DNA from: Gammaproteobacteria bacterium
GTDB taxonomy: Bacteria; Pseudomonadota; Gammaproteobacteria; Poriferisulfidales; Poriferisulfidaceae
Assembly: GCA_007571105.1 (NCBI GenBank)
Contig: RKRZ01000188.1
Span: 1-25,084, forward strand
Direction of reading: 5' to 3'
DNA length: 25,084 bases
Part shown: positions 1 through 7,404 of the stretch, in pieces
Layout of the letters: every line of letters starts with the position of its first letter
How positions within the stretch are numbered: the stretch's first letter is position 1
Notes under the pieces: model-generated
The model's input: only the letters and a program-made list of their open reading frames with translations
Told to the model about the DNA's origin: nothing
The model's database searches: none
Position numbers and translations under genes: made by a program

Positions 1-1023
1 GCGCACGCGCATCGTCTCTCCATACTTCAAATCATGGTGGCTGGACGTGATGGTCTGCACGCGCAGTCCGGATTCAAGCTCCAAGGTGTACATAGTGGAA
101 TCTCCCTGAAACGCCTTGTCCACCACCACGCCCACCAGCGGCCCTTCGGGGTCCACCAGCACATCACTGCGGCGAAGCAGCAACTGCATGTGAGTCCCTT
201 CCGGCAGAGAATGCGGATGCTTGCTGCGGATTAGGCCTAATTCCGTCTCCAGTTCATGTTCCGAGCGCAGTTCGGCCTCCAGAAACAGCCCGCGATTCAG
301 GAAGGCGGCCACTTCGCGGGAGAGGGGTTCGTGATACAGGTCGAAAGGCGTATCCATCTGCAAAATCATACCGCCGCGCATCACCCCGACCCGGTCTCCC
401 ATCGAAAGGGCCTCATTGAGGTCGTGCGTCACGAGCAAAGCAGTCGTCCCCACTTCCCGCAGAATCTTATGCACTTCCACGGACAGACGCTCGCGCAAAG
501 CCGGATCCAGACCTACAAACGGCTCGTCCAGCAGCAACAGGCTCGGTCGCGGCGCCAGAGCACGCGCCAGCGCCACGCGAGCTTGCTGTCCGCCTGACAA
601 TTGATGCGGGTAGCGATGTTCCAGCGCATCACGGCCCGGCCCGGAACCCAGGTAGGTCTTCTCCAGCATTTCCTTTACACGCTGGCGTTGGGCGGATCTG
701 GAGTCTTTTCGGATGCCCAAAGTGATATTCTCGGCCACCGTCAGATGCGGAAACAAGGCGAAATCCTGAAACACCAGACCCACTGCGCGCCGCTCCGGCG
801 GGATCTCGAAACCCGGACGCGCCACCACACGCCCGGCAATGCGGATTTCGCCGCCCAATATCGGCTCAAACCCGGCAATGGCGCGCAACGCGGTCGTCTT
901 GCCGCAACCTGAAGCTCCAAGCAGCACCACGATCTCGCCTTGCTCAATCTCCATCGAAAAAGCGCGAAGCACCGGATGCTCGCCCGGTGAGCAATCGACT
1001 CGATCCATTTCAAGAAGCGCCAT
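1..1023 (-). CDS. fbpC: Ferric iron ABC transporter ATP-binding protein (partial, C-terminus off the left edge)
   Basis: ATPase subunit of a periplasmic-binding-protein-dependent importer, hydrolysing ATP on the cytoplasmic face of the FbpB permease. The 341 codons in the window read open to base 1. Visible motifs are Walker A GASGCGKT (residues 36-43), Q-loop Q86 in VFQDF, ABC signature LSGGQ (142-146), Walker B LLLLDEP (about 162-168) and the H-loop His200. After about residue 240 comes a TOBE-like C-terminal region, as in the FbpC/PotA group, of which the end is missing. The ATG at 1023 is preceded by a strong GGAGG ribosome site that overlaps the permease stop codon (TAG at 1035-1033), so the two genes are translationally close. 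Iron specificity is inferred from the neighbouring FbpA-like binding protein and the Fur-like operator, not from this protein. Confidence 0.93.
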   Translation of the reverse strand, partial: MALLEMDRVDCSPGEHPVLRAFSMEIEQGEIVVLLGASGCGKTTALRAIAGFEPILGGEIRIAGRVVARPGFEIPPERRAVGLVFQDFALFPHLTVAENITLGIRKDSRSAQRQRVKEMLEKTYLGSGPGRDALEHRYPHQLSGGQQARVALARALAPRPSLLLLDEPFVGLDPALRERLSVEVHKILREVGTTALLVTHDLNEALSMGDRVGVMRGGMILQMDTPFDLYHEPLSREVAAFLNRGLFLEAELRSEHELETELGLIRSKHPHSLPEGTHMQLLLRRSDVLVDPEGPLVGVVVDKAFQGDSTMYTLELESGLRVQTITSSHHDLKYGETMRVR

Positions 1024-1032
1024 CACCCCCTC

Positions 1033-2520
1033 CTAGCGTCGGCTGCGGCCCGCCAGCAAAAACACCGGAATCAGCCCCACCAGTACCAGCGTCACGGAGG
1101 GCAAGGCGGCTCGTTCCCACAACCCTTCTGCCGTCAGGCCATAGATGCGCACCGCCAGTGTGTCCCAACCGAACGGGCGCAGCAATAAGGTTGCCGGCAT
1201 TTCCTTCATGACATCCACCATCACCAAAAGCGCGGCCGTCAGCAAGCTGGGACGGAGCATGGGAATATACACCCGGCGGGCGGCTTCTGTGCCGACGATG
1301 CCCAGCGACTGTGCCGCTTCTCTCAAACTCGGTTTGACTTGTTCCAGTGCCGAATCAATCGGATTAAACGCCAGTGTCAGAAATCGCGCGAAGTATGCCA
1401 GCATCAAACTGGCCATGCTGCCAACCAGGATGGTGCTCGTTGCAACGCCTGTGATTGCCTCCCATATTCCTCCCAATTGGCGATCGATCCAGCTCAGCGA
1501 GAGCATCACGGCCACCGCCAGCACAGAGCCCGGCAAAGCGTAACCCAGCGTGCCGACCCGCGTGGCCATGTGGGTGATGGGCCCGGGATTCTTTCGCAAG
1601 GCGTAAGCCATCACAAAGGCGCCCGAGGTGATCACCACTGCTGCCATCACGCCCAGCAGGAGCGTGCGTCCCACCAGCCCCAGATACCCGGAGCTCGGTG
1701 CCGCCACACTGTCCCAAACCCAGAACAGCAACTGCCCCATCGGAATGATGAAGGCTACCGCCAATACCAGCGCGCACGCACCGCTTGCGAGAAGCGCACG
1801 CCCCCCGCGCAATTGCGGAACCACCAGACCCACTGTCCGGCCTTGCGTGACGTAGCGCGCCCGCGCCCGACTGTAGCGCTCCAGGCACAGCACCACAAAT
1901 ACAAACGTCAGAAGCAAGGATGCCAATTGGCTGGCCGCGCTCAGATCGTAAAACCCAAACCATGTCTTGTAGATTGCCGTCGTGAACGTGTCGAAATTGA
2001 ACACCGCCACCGCGCCAAAATCCGCCAATGCCTCCATCACCGCAAGACTGACTCCGGCGATAATTGCCGGGCGCGCCATCGGCAACGCTACACGCAGAAA
2101 GCTTTGCCATGGCGTCAGGCCCAGCGAGCGCGCCGCGTCCAGCGGCGCCGTACCTTGCTTCAGGAAGGAAGCGCGGGCCAGCATATACACATACGGGTAC
2201 AGCACCAGCGTCATGACGGCCAGTACCCCCAGGGGATGGCGCGCCTCTACATACCAGGAGCCGGGCAAATCAAACCAATCGCGCAGCGCCTCCTGCACCG
2301 GACCCTGAAAATCCAGAATGCCCAGGAACACAAAGGCCATCACATAGGTCGGCACCGCAAACGGCAGCATCAGCGCCCAATCAAAGATCCGGCTACCCGG
2401 AAAACGATAGGCCGACACCAGCCAGGCCAGAGCCACGCCGAGGACGGAGGTGCCGACGGCGACGCCGGCGGCCAGAAGTAATGTGTTGCCAAGCAGGCGC
2501 GGCAGCACTGTCGCCGCCAA
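1033..2520 (-). CDS. fbpB: Ferric iron ABC transporter permease, FbpB type (true start probably near 2640)
   Basis: Inner-membrane permease with the two fused binding-protein-dependent transport domains typical of FbpB. Many hydrophobic segments are visible, and the second half carries a coupling-loop-like stretch (EAAQSLGI...A...R). The coordinates use the first ordinary start codon, a TTG at 2520 (495 aa). The same frame, however, stays open upstream to a TGA at 2685-2683 and encodes a convincing first membrane helix (LLAAVILIPLLIIF) with typical FbpB spacing to the next segment. No ATG, GTG or TTG occurs in that stretch. An ATT at 2640, six bases after GGGGA, would give 535 aa and start 20 bp after the fbpA stop. 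The 495-aa form would lack the first helix, so I think the protein really begins near 2640 or that the sequence has an error there. Confidence 0.85.
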   Translation of the reverse strand: MAATVLPRLLGNTLLLAAGVAVGTSVLGVALAWLVSAYRFPGSRIFDWALMLPFAVPTYVMAFVFLGILDFQGPVQEALRDWFDLPGSWYVEARHPLGVLAVMTLVLYPYVYMLARASFLKQGTAPLDAARSLGLTPWQSFLRVALPMARPAIIAGVSLAVMEALADFGAVAVFNFDTFTTAIYKTWFGFYDLSAASQLASLLLTFVFVVLCLERYSRARARYVTQGRTVGLVVPQLRGGRALLASGACALVLAVAFIIPMGQLLFWVWDSVAAPSSGYLGLVGRTLLLGVMAAVVITSGAFVMAYALRKNPGPITHMATRVGTLGYALPGSVLAVAVMLSLSWIDRQLGGIWEAITGVATSTILVGSMASLMLAYFARFLTLAFNPIDSALEQVKPSLREAAQSLGIVGTEAARRVYIPMLRPSLLTAALLVMVDVMKEMPATLLLRPFGWDTLAVRIYGLTAEGLWERAALPSVTLVLVGLIPVFLLAGRSRR

Positions 2521-2659
2521 GTGTGACCAGATTTCGGTGGCCGGCTCAAGCCAAGCCCCGAAAATAATCAGCAGGGGAATCAGGATGACTGCTGCGAGCA
2601 GCCCGCTCCCCCAATGCCAGAATGCGATCGGAACACTAATTGAACTTCCCCGAGAACGC

Positions 2660-3658
2660 TCAGCGCCAGCCGGCCCGGTCCATCAACTGCACGGCCGCCG
2701 CCTGCAGCCGCCCTGTTTCGCTCAGGTTCAGGGAATCTGCCTTGAATTCGCCCCAGACCTGAACCTCGGGAACCGCCGGAATTTCCGGGTTGACCGGAAA
2801 TTCCTGATTCAGTTCGGCAAACAACCCTTGCGCCTCGCCCTGCGAAAGCCACTCCAGAAAGGCGCGCGCCGCCGCCGGGTGCCTCGCGTTCTTCAGCACC
2901 CCGCCTCCGGAGATATTCACGTGCACTCCGCGATCTTCCTGATTGGACCAGAACAGATCGAGCGGCAAGTCCGGCTCTTCGCGCATCAACCGGCCGAAAT
3001 AGTAGCTGTTGACGACCGTGACATCGCACTGCCCGGACGCCACTGCCTTCAATGCCTTGGTGTCATTGGAAAAGGGCGCCATTGCAAGGTTTGCGACCCA
3101 GCCGCGAACAATTTCTTCGGCCTTTTCCTCACCGTGATGGGCGATCAGGGTTGCCGTCAGCGATTGGTTGTAGACTTTTTTGGAAGTGCGCAGACACAGG
3201 CGGCCCTTCCATTGCGGCTCTACCAGCGCCTCATAGGTGGACAATTCTTCCGGAGAAGTCGCCTGCGTGTTGTAGGCAATGGTCCGCACGCGTCGAGAGA
3301 AGCCAAACCATTGGCCTTCCGGGTCGCGGAGCGCTGCCGGGACGGATCGGGTTAGGGTCTCTGAGCCCAACACAGAAAATAAGCCGCGTTGGGCCGCATG
3401 CCAGAGATTTCCGGCATCTACCGTCAGCAAAATATCGCCGTCCTCGCCATTCGCCGAAAGCCGCTCCAGCAAAGGCCCAGGCTTGCCCGTGTGCAAGTTG
3501 AACGCCACACCTGTCTGCTCGGTGTACAAATCCAGCACCGGCTCAATCAAATGCGCCTGGCGCGAAGAATAAATTGTCAGTGTGTTCGGCTCTTCAGCCG
3601 CATGCACAAAACCGGCGATCAGCGTGAATGCCACCACGCCCGGAACCAAACCGCGCAT
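2660..3658 (-). CDS. fbpA: Periplasmic ferric iron-binding protein, FbpA/FutA type
   Basis: Captures ferric iron in the periplasm and delivers it to FbpB. The 332-residue protein starts with a Sec signal peptide whose likely cleavage follows VHA (residue 20). The mature protein opens with LTIYSSRQ, the usual first strand of this extracellular-solute-binding family, with Tyr30 as a plausible iron ligand. The paired tyrosines at 219-220 (NSYYFGR) match the iron-coordinating Tyr-Tyr pair of FbpA/FutA proteins. It is the first gene of the fbpABC operon, 20-140 bp ahead of fbpB depending on the fbpB start. The ATG at 3658 has an AGGGAA ribosome site and sits about 35 bp downstream of a promoter overlapped by a Fur-like operator, so iron-dependent repression is expected. 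Confidence 0.92.
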   Translation of the reverse strand: MRGLVPGVVAFTLIAGFVHAAEEPNTLTIYSSRQAHLIEPVLDLYTEQTGVAFNLHTGKPGPLLERLSANGEDGDILLTVDAGNLWHAAQRGLFSVLGSETLTRSVPAALRDPEGQWFGFSRRVRTIAYNTQATSPEELSTYEALVEPQWKGRLCLRTSKKVYNQSLTATLIAHHGEEKAEEIVRGWVANLAMAPFSNDTKALKAVASGQCDVTVVNSYYFGRLMREEPDLPLDLFWSNQEDRGVHVNISGGGVLKNARHPAAARAFLEWLSQGEAQGLFAELNQEFPVNPEIPAVPEVQVWGEFKADSLNLSETGRLQAAAVQLMDRAGWR

Positions 3659-3678
3659 AGAATTCCCTTTCTTTAACT

Positions 3679-3702
3679 AATGAGATGATACTCATTATTA
3701 TT
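3679..3702 (-). promoter_or_regulatory. Fur-box-like operator over the fbpA promoter
   Basis: Bases 3684-3702 match 13 of 19 positions of the classical Fur box GATAATGATAATCATTATC. A perfect inverted repeat AATGAG-N6-CTCATT lies at 3679-3696. The site covers the -10 region and the predicted transcription start, the position expected for a repressor. The role of Fur is inferred from this fit and from the iron-importer genes it precedes. Confidence 0.65.
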
Positions 3703-3728
3703 ATTGTCCCTTTTTCTAATAAAGTCAA
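3699..3728 (-). promoter_or_regulatory. Sigma70-like promoter of the fbpABC operon
   Basis: On the minus strand TTGACT (3728-3723) is followed after exactly 17 bp by AATAAT (3705-3700), five of six matches to each consensus. The predicted start is near 3693, giving a leader of about 35 nt before fbpA. The -35 box begins 3 bp outside the end of the upstream amidotransferase gene. The A/T-rich stretch contrasts with the GC-rich surroundings. Confidence 0.7.
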
Positions 3729-3730
3729 AA

Positions 3731-5497
3731 TCAAATCACGTTCAATTGCAGCCAGCGCTCCAGCGCTGCCGCATGCCACAAAAGGTTGCCGTCGATCCGG
3801 CTGCGCTGGTCCGGCTCGCGCAGCAATGCATCCAGATATTCCGGGCGAAACAGGCCGCGATTGCGGCACTGTGGCGATCCCAGCACGTCGCGCGCCCAAT
3901 CAAAAAAAGCGCCGCGAACAAACTTCAGCGCCGGAACCGGAAAATAGCCCTTGGGCCGGTCAATCACCGAATCCGGCAATCGGCCGCGCGCTAATGCGCG
4001 CAGCGGGTATTTGCCGCCGTCGCGCAACTTCATTTCTGCCGGCATCCCGGCGATAGTCTGCAAAAGTCCAGCATCCAGGTACGGCACCCGCGCTTCCAGC
4101 CCCCACGCCATGGTCATGTTGTCGACCCGCTTGACCGGATCATCCGTAATCAGCATGGTCACATCCATGCGCAACACCGCGTTGAGAAATTCGCCTTCCC
4201 CGCCCTCGGCAAGCCGCTCCTGCAGCAACGCGCGCGTGTGGTCTTCGCCGGCCCATGGAGGACATACGGCCGAGAGCAATTCCTCGTGCGTGCGGTCCAG
4301 ATAATGCCGACAGAAAGCCTCCAGGCCATCGGCGCGTTCTTCATGCATTCGGGGATACCAGAAATACCCCGCAAAGGCTTCATCCGCGCCCTGCCCACTC
4401 AAAACCACTGAGACATCCCGGCTCACCTGCTCGGACAGCAAATAAAACGCAATCGCATCCTGCGCCACCATCGGCTCACTCATGCAGGCAACCATTTCAT
4501 CCAGACGCGGCTGCAATTCGCTGTTGTCCACAAAGTAGCGATGGTGCTGGGTGCCGTAGTGCGCCACCACGGCATCGGAATACTCAAACTCATCGCCCGC
4601 CTCCTCTTCCGCGCTCTCGAAACCAACGCTGTAAGTCCGAACCGGCGACACGCCCGCCTCATCGAGCAGTGCGACCAGCAAACTGGAATCCAATCCCCCC
4701 GACAGCAAGACTCCCACCGGCACATCCGCCACTTCCAAGCGGCAGTGCACGGCTTCGCGCAACTGTTCATGCGCCCGCTCCAGCCACTCGTCCTCGGTGC
4801 GCTGCACATCCGGATTGTGCGCATCCAGCGTCCAGTACGCCCGACTGCGCACAGCGCCATCGGCCGATACCGTCATCGTATGTCCAGGCGCCAACTTGCG
4901 CACGCCCTTCAATAAGGTGTGCGGCGCCGGCACGCTGCCGTGCAGGCTCAGGTGATAGTGAAGCGCGACGGCATCCAGGTCCCGGTCCACTTCACCGGTT
5001 GCGAGCAACGCTTGGGTATTGGAGGCAAAATGAAAGTGGTCCTTGGTCTGCGCGAAATATAGGGGCTTGATCCCCAGTCGGTCGCGTGCCAGAAATAACC
5101 GCCTCGCTTCTTTGTCCCAGATTGCAAACGCAAACATCCCGGCCAGGCGTTCCACGCATTTCTCCCCCCACTCGGCATACGCCTTCAGAATCACTTCGCT
5201 GTCTCCTTCGGTAACAAACTGATGGCCGCAGCCGCTCAAATGCGCACGCAACTCCCGATAGTTGTAGATGCAGCCGTTGAACACCAGCCGACAGCCGGTG
5301 GCCTGGTCCTCAAGCGGTTGGTTAGAGCGCGGATGCAGGTCGACGATGCGCAGACGGCGATGGCCCAGGGCCACCGCCTCCTCCACCCAGCGGCCTTCGT
5401 GGTCCGGGCCGCGCCGCGCCAAGTGCGGCAACATGGCGTCCAACACGTCCGGGCGCGCCGCTTGCCGAAAACTCACCTCGCCAGCTATCCCGCACAT
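3731..5497 (-). CDS. Asparagine synthase-family amidotransferase, likely N-acetylglutaminylglutamine amide type
   Basis: Glutamine-dependent, ATP-using amidotransferase of 588 aa. Starting at the ATG at 5497 puts the catalytic Cys at position 2 (MCGIAGE), as required after Met removal; an in-frame extension of 24 codons upstream is therefore rejected. Conserved glutaminase residues include R49, N74-G75 and D99. The synthetase domain has the PP-loop SGGLDSS at 266-272. The C-terminal stretches DDPVKRVDNMTMAWGLEARVP and DRPKGYFPVPALK resemble, from memory, the amidotransferase (asnO in some species) that makes the osmoprotectant N-acetylglutaminylglutamine amide, rather than ordinary AsnB. The usual partner genes (ngg-type acetyltransferase/ligase and a peptidase-like gene) are not adjacent. 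Plain asparagine synthase remains possible. The gene is divergent from queG with a 37-bp gap. Confidence 0.85.
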   Translation of the reverse strand: MCGIAGEVSFRQAARPDVLDAMLPHLARRGPDHEGRWVEEAVALGHRRLRIVDLHPRSNQPLEDQATGCRLVFNGCIYNYRELRAHLSGCGHQFVTEGDSEVILKAYAEWGEKCVERLAGMFAFAIWDKEARRLFLARDRLGIKPLYFAQTKDHFHFASNTQALLATGEVDRDLDAVALHYHLSLHGSVPAPHTLLKGVRKLAPGHTMTVSADGAVRSRAYWTLDAHNPDVQRTEDEWLERAHEQLREAVHCRLEVADVPVGVLLSGGLDSSLLVALLDEAGVSPVRTYSVGFESAEEEAGDEFEYSDAVVAHYGTQHHRYFVDNSELQPRLDEMVACMSEPMVAQDAIAFYLLSEQVSRDVSVVLSGQGADEAFAGYFWYPRMHEERADGLEAFCRHYLDRTHEELLSAVCPPWAGEDHTRALLQERLAEGGEGEFLNAVLRMDVTMLITDDPVKRVDNMTMAWGLEARVPYLDAGLLQTIAGMPAEMKLRDGGKYPLRALARGRLPDSVIDRPKGYFPVPALKFVRGAFFDWARDVLGSPQCRNRGLFRPEYLDALLREPDQRSRIDGNLLWHAAALERWLQLNVI

Positions 5498-5534
5498 ACC
5501 GCTAGTATAGTAAGCGCCGAATCTCTTCGCCCCC
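5498..5534. promoter_or_regulatory. Short divergent control region between the amidotransferase gene and queG
   Basis: Only 37 bp separate the two divergent starts. The core CTAGTATAG gives a -10-like hexamer on both strands: TATAGT (5506-5511) for queG and TATACT (5509-5504) for the amidotransferase. No convincing -35 is seen on either strand. If the minus-strand hexamer is used, transcription would begin about at the ATG at 5497, that is, an almost leaderless message. This is pattern reading only. Confidence 0.3.
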
Positions 5535-6587
5535 ATGTCTGAATCGCTCGCCACACTCGCCCGGAACATTCACCAATGGGGGCACGCGCTGGGGTTTGAC
5601 CGGGTCGGCATTACCGATCCGGGGCTGGAAGAAGACGAACGCCATCTGCTCAACTGGCTGGGTCGCGGCTGGCATGGGGAAATGGACTACATGGCCCGCC
5701 ACGGCACCCGCCGCTCCCGCGCCGCCGAATTGATGCCGGGCACTCAGCGCGTGATTTCGGTGCGCATGAATTATCTGCCGCATGCACTCGGCGAAGCACG
5801 TTCGGCGCTTGAAGACCCCGCATCCGGATACATCTCACGCTACGCGCTGGGGCGCGACTACCACAAGGTTCTGCGCAGCCGCCTCAAGCGCCTGACCCGG
5901 CGAATTGAGAAGGCCGCCGGAGTCTTTCGCTGCCGCGTCTTTACGGACAGCGCGCCGGTGCTGGAGAAAGCACTGGCGCAAAAAGCCGGATTGGGCTGGA
6001 TCGGCAAGCATACCAACCTGCTGGCCGAGGACTCCGGGTCCTGGTTCTTCATTGGCGAGATCTACACCAACCTGCCGCTGCCCGCCGATCAGCCCCGGCA
6101 ACAGGAACATTGCGGCGAGTGCCAGGCCTGCATTGATGTCTGTCCCACGGACGCCATCATCGCGCCATACCAACTGGACGCCCGGCGGTGCATTTCCTAT
6201 CTGACCATCGAGCTGAAAGGCTCCATCCCCCTCTCCCTTCGCCCCCTGATCGGCAACCGCATCTACGGCTGCGACGACTGCCAACTGGTCTGTCCCTGGA
6301 ATCGCTACGCACAACTCTCTGCCGAGCCTGACTTTCGCGCCCGCACTCCCCTGACAAACCTCGCATTGACCCAAGCCATGAGCTGGAGCGAAGAGACTTT
6401 TCTGCGCCACACGGAAGGCTCCGCCATGCGCCGCATCGGCCACTTGCAATGGTTGCGCAATGTCGCTGTAGCGCTGGGAAATGCGCCGCGCACCGAATCT
6501 GTGATTGCTGCCCTGCGCGCACGCGCCACGCATCCGAGCGAGATGGTGCGCGAGCATGTGGATTGGGCGCTGCAGCGCCACAGTTGA
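5535..6587 (+). CDS. queG: Epoxyqueuosine reductase QueG
   Basis: Cobalamin- and iron-sulfur-dependent enzyme that reduces epoxyqueuosine to queuosine in tRNA, the last step of queuosine synthesis; cytoplasmic. The 350-aa length is slightly short of, but in line with, the family. The conserved DSAPVLEKALAQKAGLGWIGK region holds the proposed catalytic Asp138. Two [4Fe-4S] motifs follow: C193-x2-C196-x2-C199-x3-C203 and C246-x2-C249-x3-C253 (GCDDCQLVCPWN), with Cys219 between them. The C-terminus has HEAT-like helices (LQWLRNVAVALGN). The ATG at 5535 lies in a short divergent promoter region, and no Shine-Dalgarno sequence is obvious. tsaE, which often neighbours queG, is absent here. Confidence 0.95.
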   Translation: MSESLATLARNIHQWGHALGFDRVGITDPGLEEDERHLLNWLGRGWHGEMDYMARHGTRRSRAAELMPGTQRVISVRMNYLPHALGEARSALEDPASGYISRYALGRDYHKVLRSRLKRLTRRIEKAAGVFRCRVFTDSAPVLEKALAQKAGLGWIGKHTNLLAEDSGSWFFIGEIYTNLPLPADQPRQQEHCGECQACIDVCPTDAIIAPYQLDARRCISYLTIELKGSIPLSLRPLIGNRIYGCDDCQLVCPWNRYAQLSAEPDFRARTPLTNLALTQAMSWSEETFLRHTEGSAMRRIGHLQWLRNVAVALGNAPRTESVIAALRARATHPSEMVREHVDWALQRHS

Positions 6588-6602
6588 AGCCGCCGATTGC
6601 TC

Positions 6603-6629
6603 TTGGCGGAACGCCCCCTTGGCTATAAT
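6603..6629 (+). promoter_or_regulatory. Possible promoter of the lipoprotein gene
   Basis: A perfect TATAAT at 6624-6629 lies about 29 bp before the chosen ATG at 6658. The best upstream hexamer is TTGGCG at 6603-6608, but the spacer is only 15 bp, shorter than the usual 16-18. It sits in the 70-bp gap after queG. Confidence 0.4.
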
Positions 6630-6657
6630 GCGCCGCACAGCCGCAATCTCCTCTTCC

Positions 6658-7401
6658 ATGCGTCTCCGTCTCCTGCCCTTGTTCCTTTGCGCAAGCCTGA
6701 GCGCCGGGTGCGATGTCGGGTTGGAGGACATTGATCTGTCTGCGGTCGACTTCGGAATTGGCGACGATGAGGGAGATAATCTGATTGCCGCAAGCGCACG
6801 TGATTTCGTCACCTGCAACCTGGGCAAGGAGTGCGACTATCTTTGGAGTCAGGCGCGAATTTGGCTTGAAGAAAATGCCCGTTTCAGTGTGGACCTCAAG
6901 AACGATTCCACCTTGACGGCCTACAACGATGTGCCGGACAAACACCGGCAAGAATTCCAATACCGCGTTACTCGCCTCCCCTTAGCCGGCGGCGTTGCCA
7001 AAATCAAAGTTGAATCCTTTTGCGCCGATGTTGAAGCTTGCGAAAACACCACGGTGGAACAGGTCCACAAGATTAATGAATTCCTTCGGGCGCACCAGCG
7101 CGCACTGGCTTCGGGCCGCATCGAACTGGAAGGCTTTGATGAGCCGGAATTGCCGCGTGCGGATAAGCCGGCCGCCACCAGCGAGAAATTCGAGAGCTTG
7201 ACGATAGAAAAAGAGTACCAGCGCGGACAATTTCAGACTCAGGCCCAGCAATCCTTAGCCGGAGCCGGTTGCCTGAAGCAAAGCAAAATGGCTTTGCTTA
7301 AATCCGACAACAACGAGGATATCTACGAGGTGGAGTGTCTTACGGGCGTGCGCGAAATCATGTTCCGCTGTGATCGCGACGGCTGCAACGTCCTCGAATA
7401 A
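6658..7401 (+). CDS. Hypothetical Cys-rich lipoprotein
   Basis: I do not recognise the family. The ATG at 6658 gives 247 aa beginning with a type II signal peptide (MRLRLLPLFLCASLSAGC) whose lipobox LSAGC places the lipidated Cys at residue 18. The residues after Cys18 are very acidic (DVGLEDIDLS), with no Asp at +2 other than that following Cys, so inner- versus outer-membrane sorting should be checked. The mature part has further cysteines in pairs (TCNLGKEC, FCADVEAC) and four more near the C-terminus (GC, EC, RCDRDGC), which suggests a disulfide-bonded periplasmic fold. The frame is open upstream to about 6505, but that would bury the signal peptide inside a longer product overlapping queG. 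There is no clear Shine-Dalgarno sequence. It converges on xthA with a 3-bp gap. Confidence 0.75.
   Translation: MRLRLLPLFLCASLSAGCDVGLEDIDLSAVDFGIGDDEGDNLIAASARDFVTCNLGKECDYLWSQARIWLEENARFSVDLKNDSTLTAYNDVPDKHRQEFQYRVTRLPLAGGVAKIKVESFCADVEACENTTVEQVHKINEFLRAHQRALASGRIELEGFDEPELPRADKPAATSEKFESLTIEKEYQRGQFQTQAQQSLAGAGCLKQSKMALLKSDNNEDIYEVECLTGVREIMFRCDRDGCNVLE
7276..7299. repeat. Perfect 9-bp inverted repeat near the lipoprotein gene 3' end
   Basis: AAGCAAAGC (7276-7284) and GCTTTGCTT (7291-7299) are perfectly complementary around a 6-base loop. It lies inside the lipoprotein coding sequence, about 105 bp before the convergent junction with xthA. Neither strand has a T-run after the stem, so a classical intrinsic terminator is not supported, although the hairpin could still slow polymerase or stabilise mRNA ends. 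Confidence 0.4.
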
Positions 7402-7404
7402 GGC

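Noticed and set aside
1339..2481. Long plus-strand open frame opposite fbpB (380 codons)
   Set aside because: Antisense shadow of a GC-rich gene; the product is low-complexity His/Gln/Arg-rich with no domain, while the opposite strand encodes a clear permease.
5498..5569. 24-codon N-terminal extension of the amidotransferase
   Set aside because: It would bury the catalytic Cys2, which must become the N-terminus, and it overlaps queG.
7276..7299. Hairpin as a rho-independent terminator
   Set aside because: No T-run follows the stem on either strand, and it lies inside a coding sequence.
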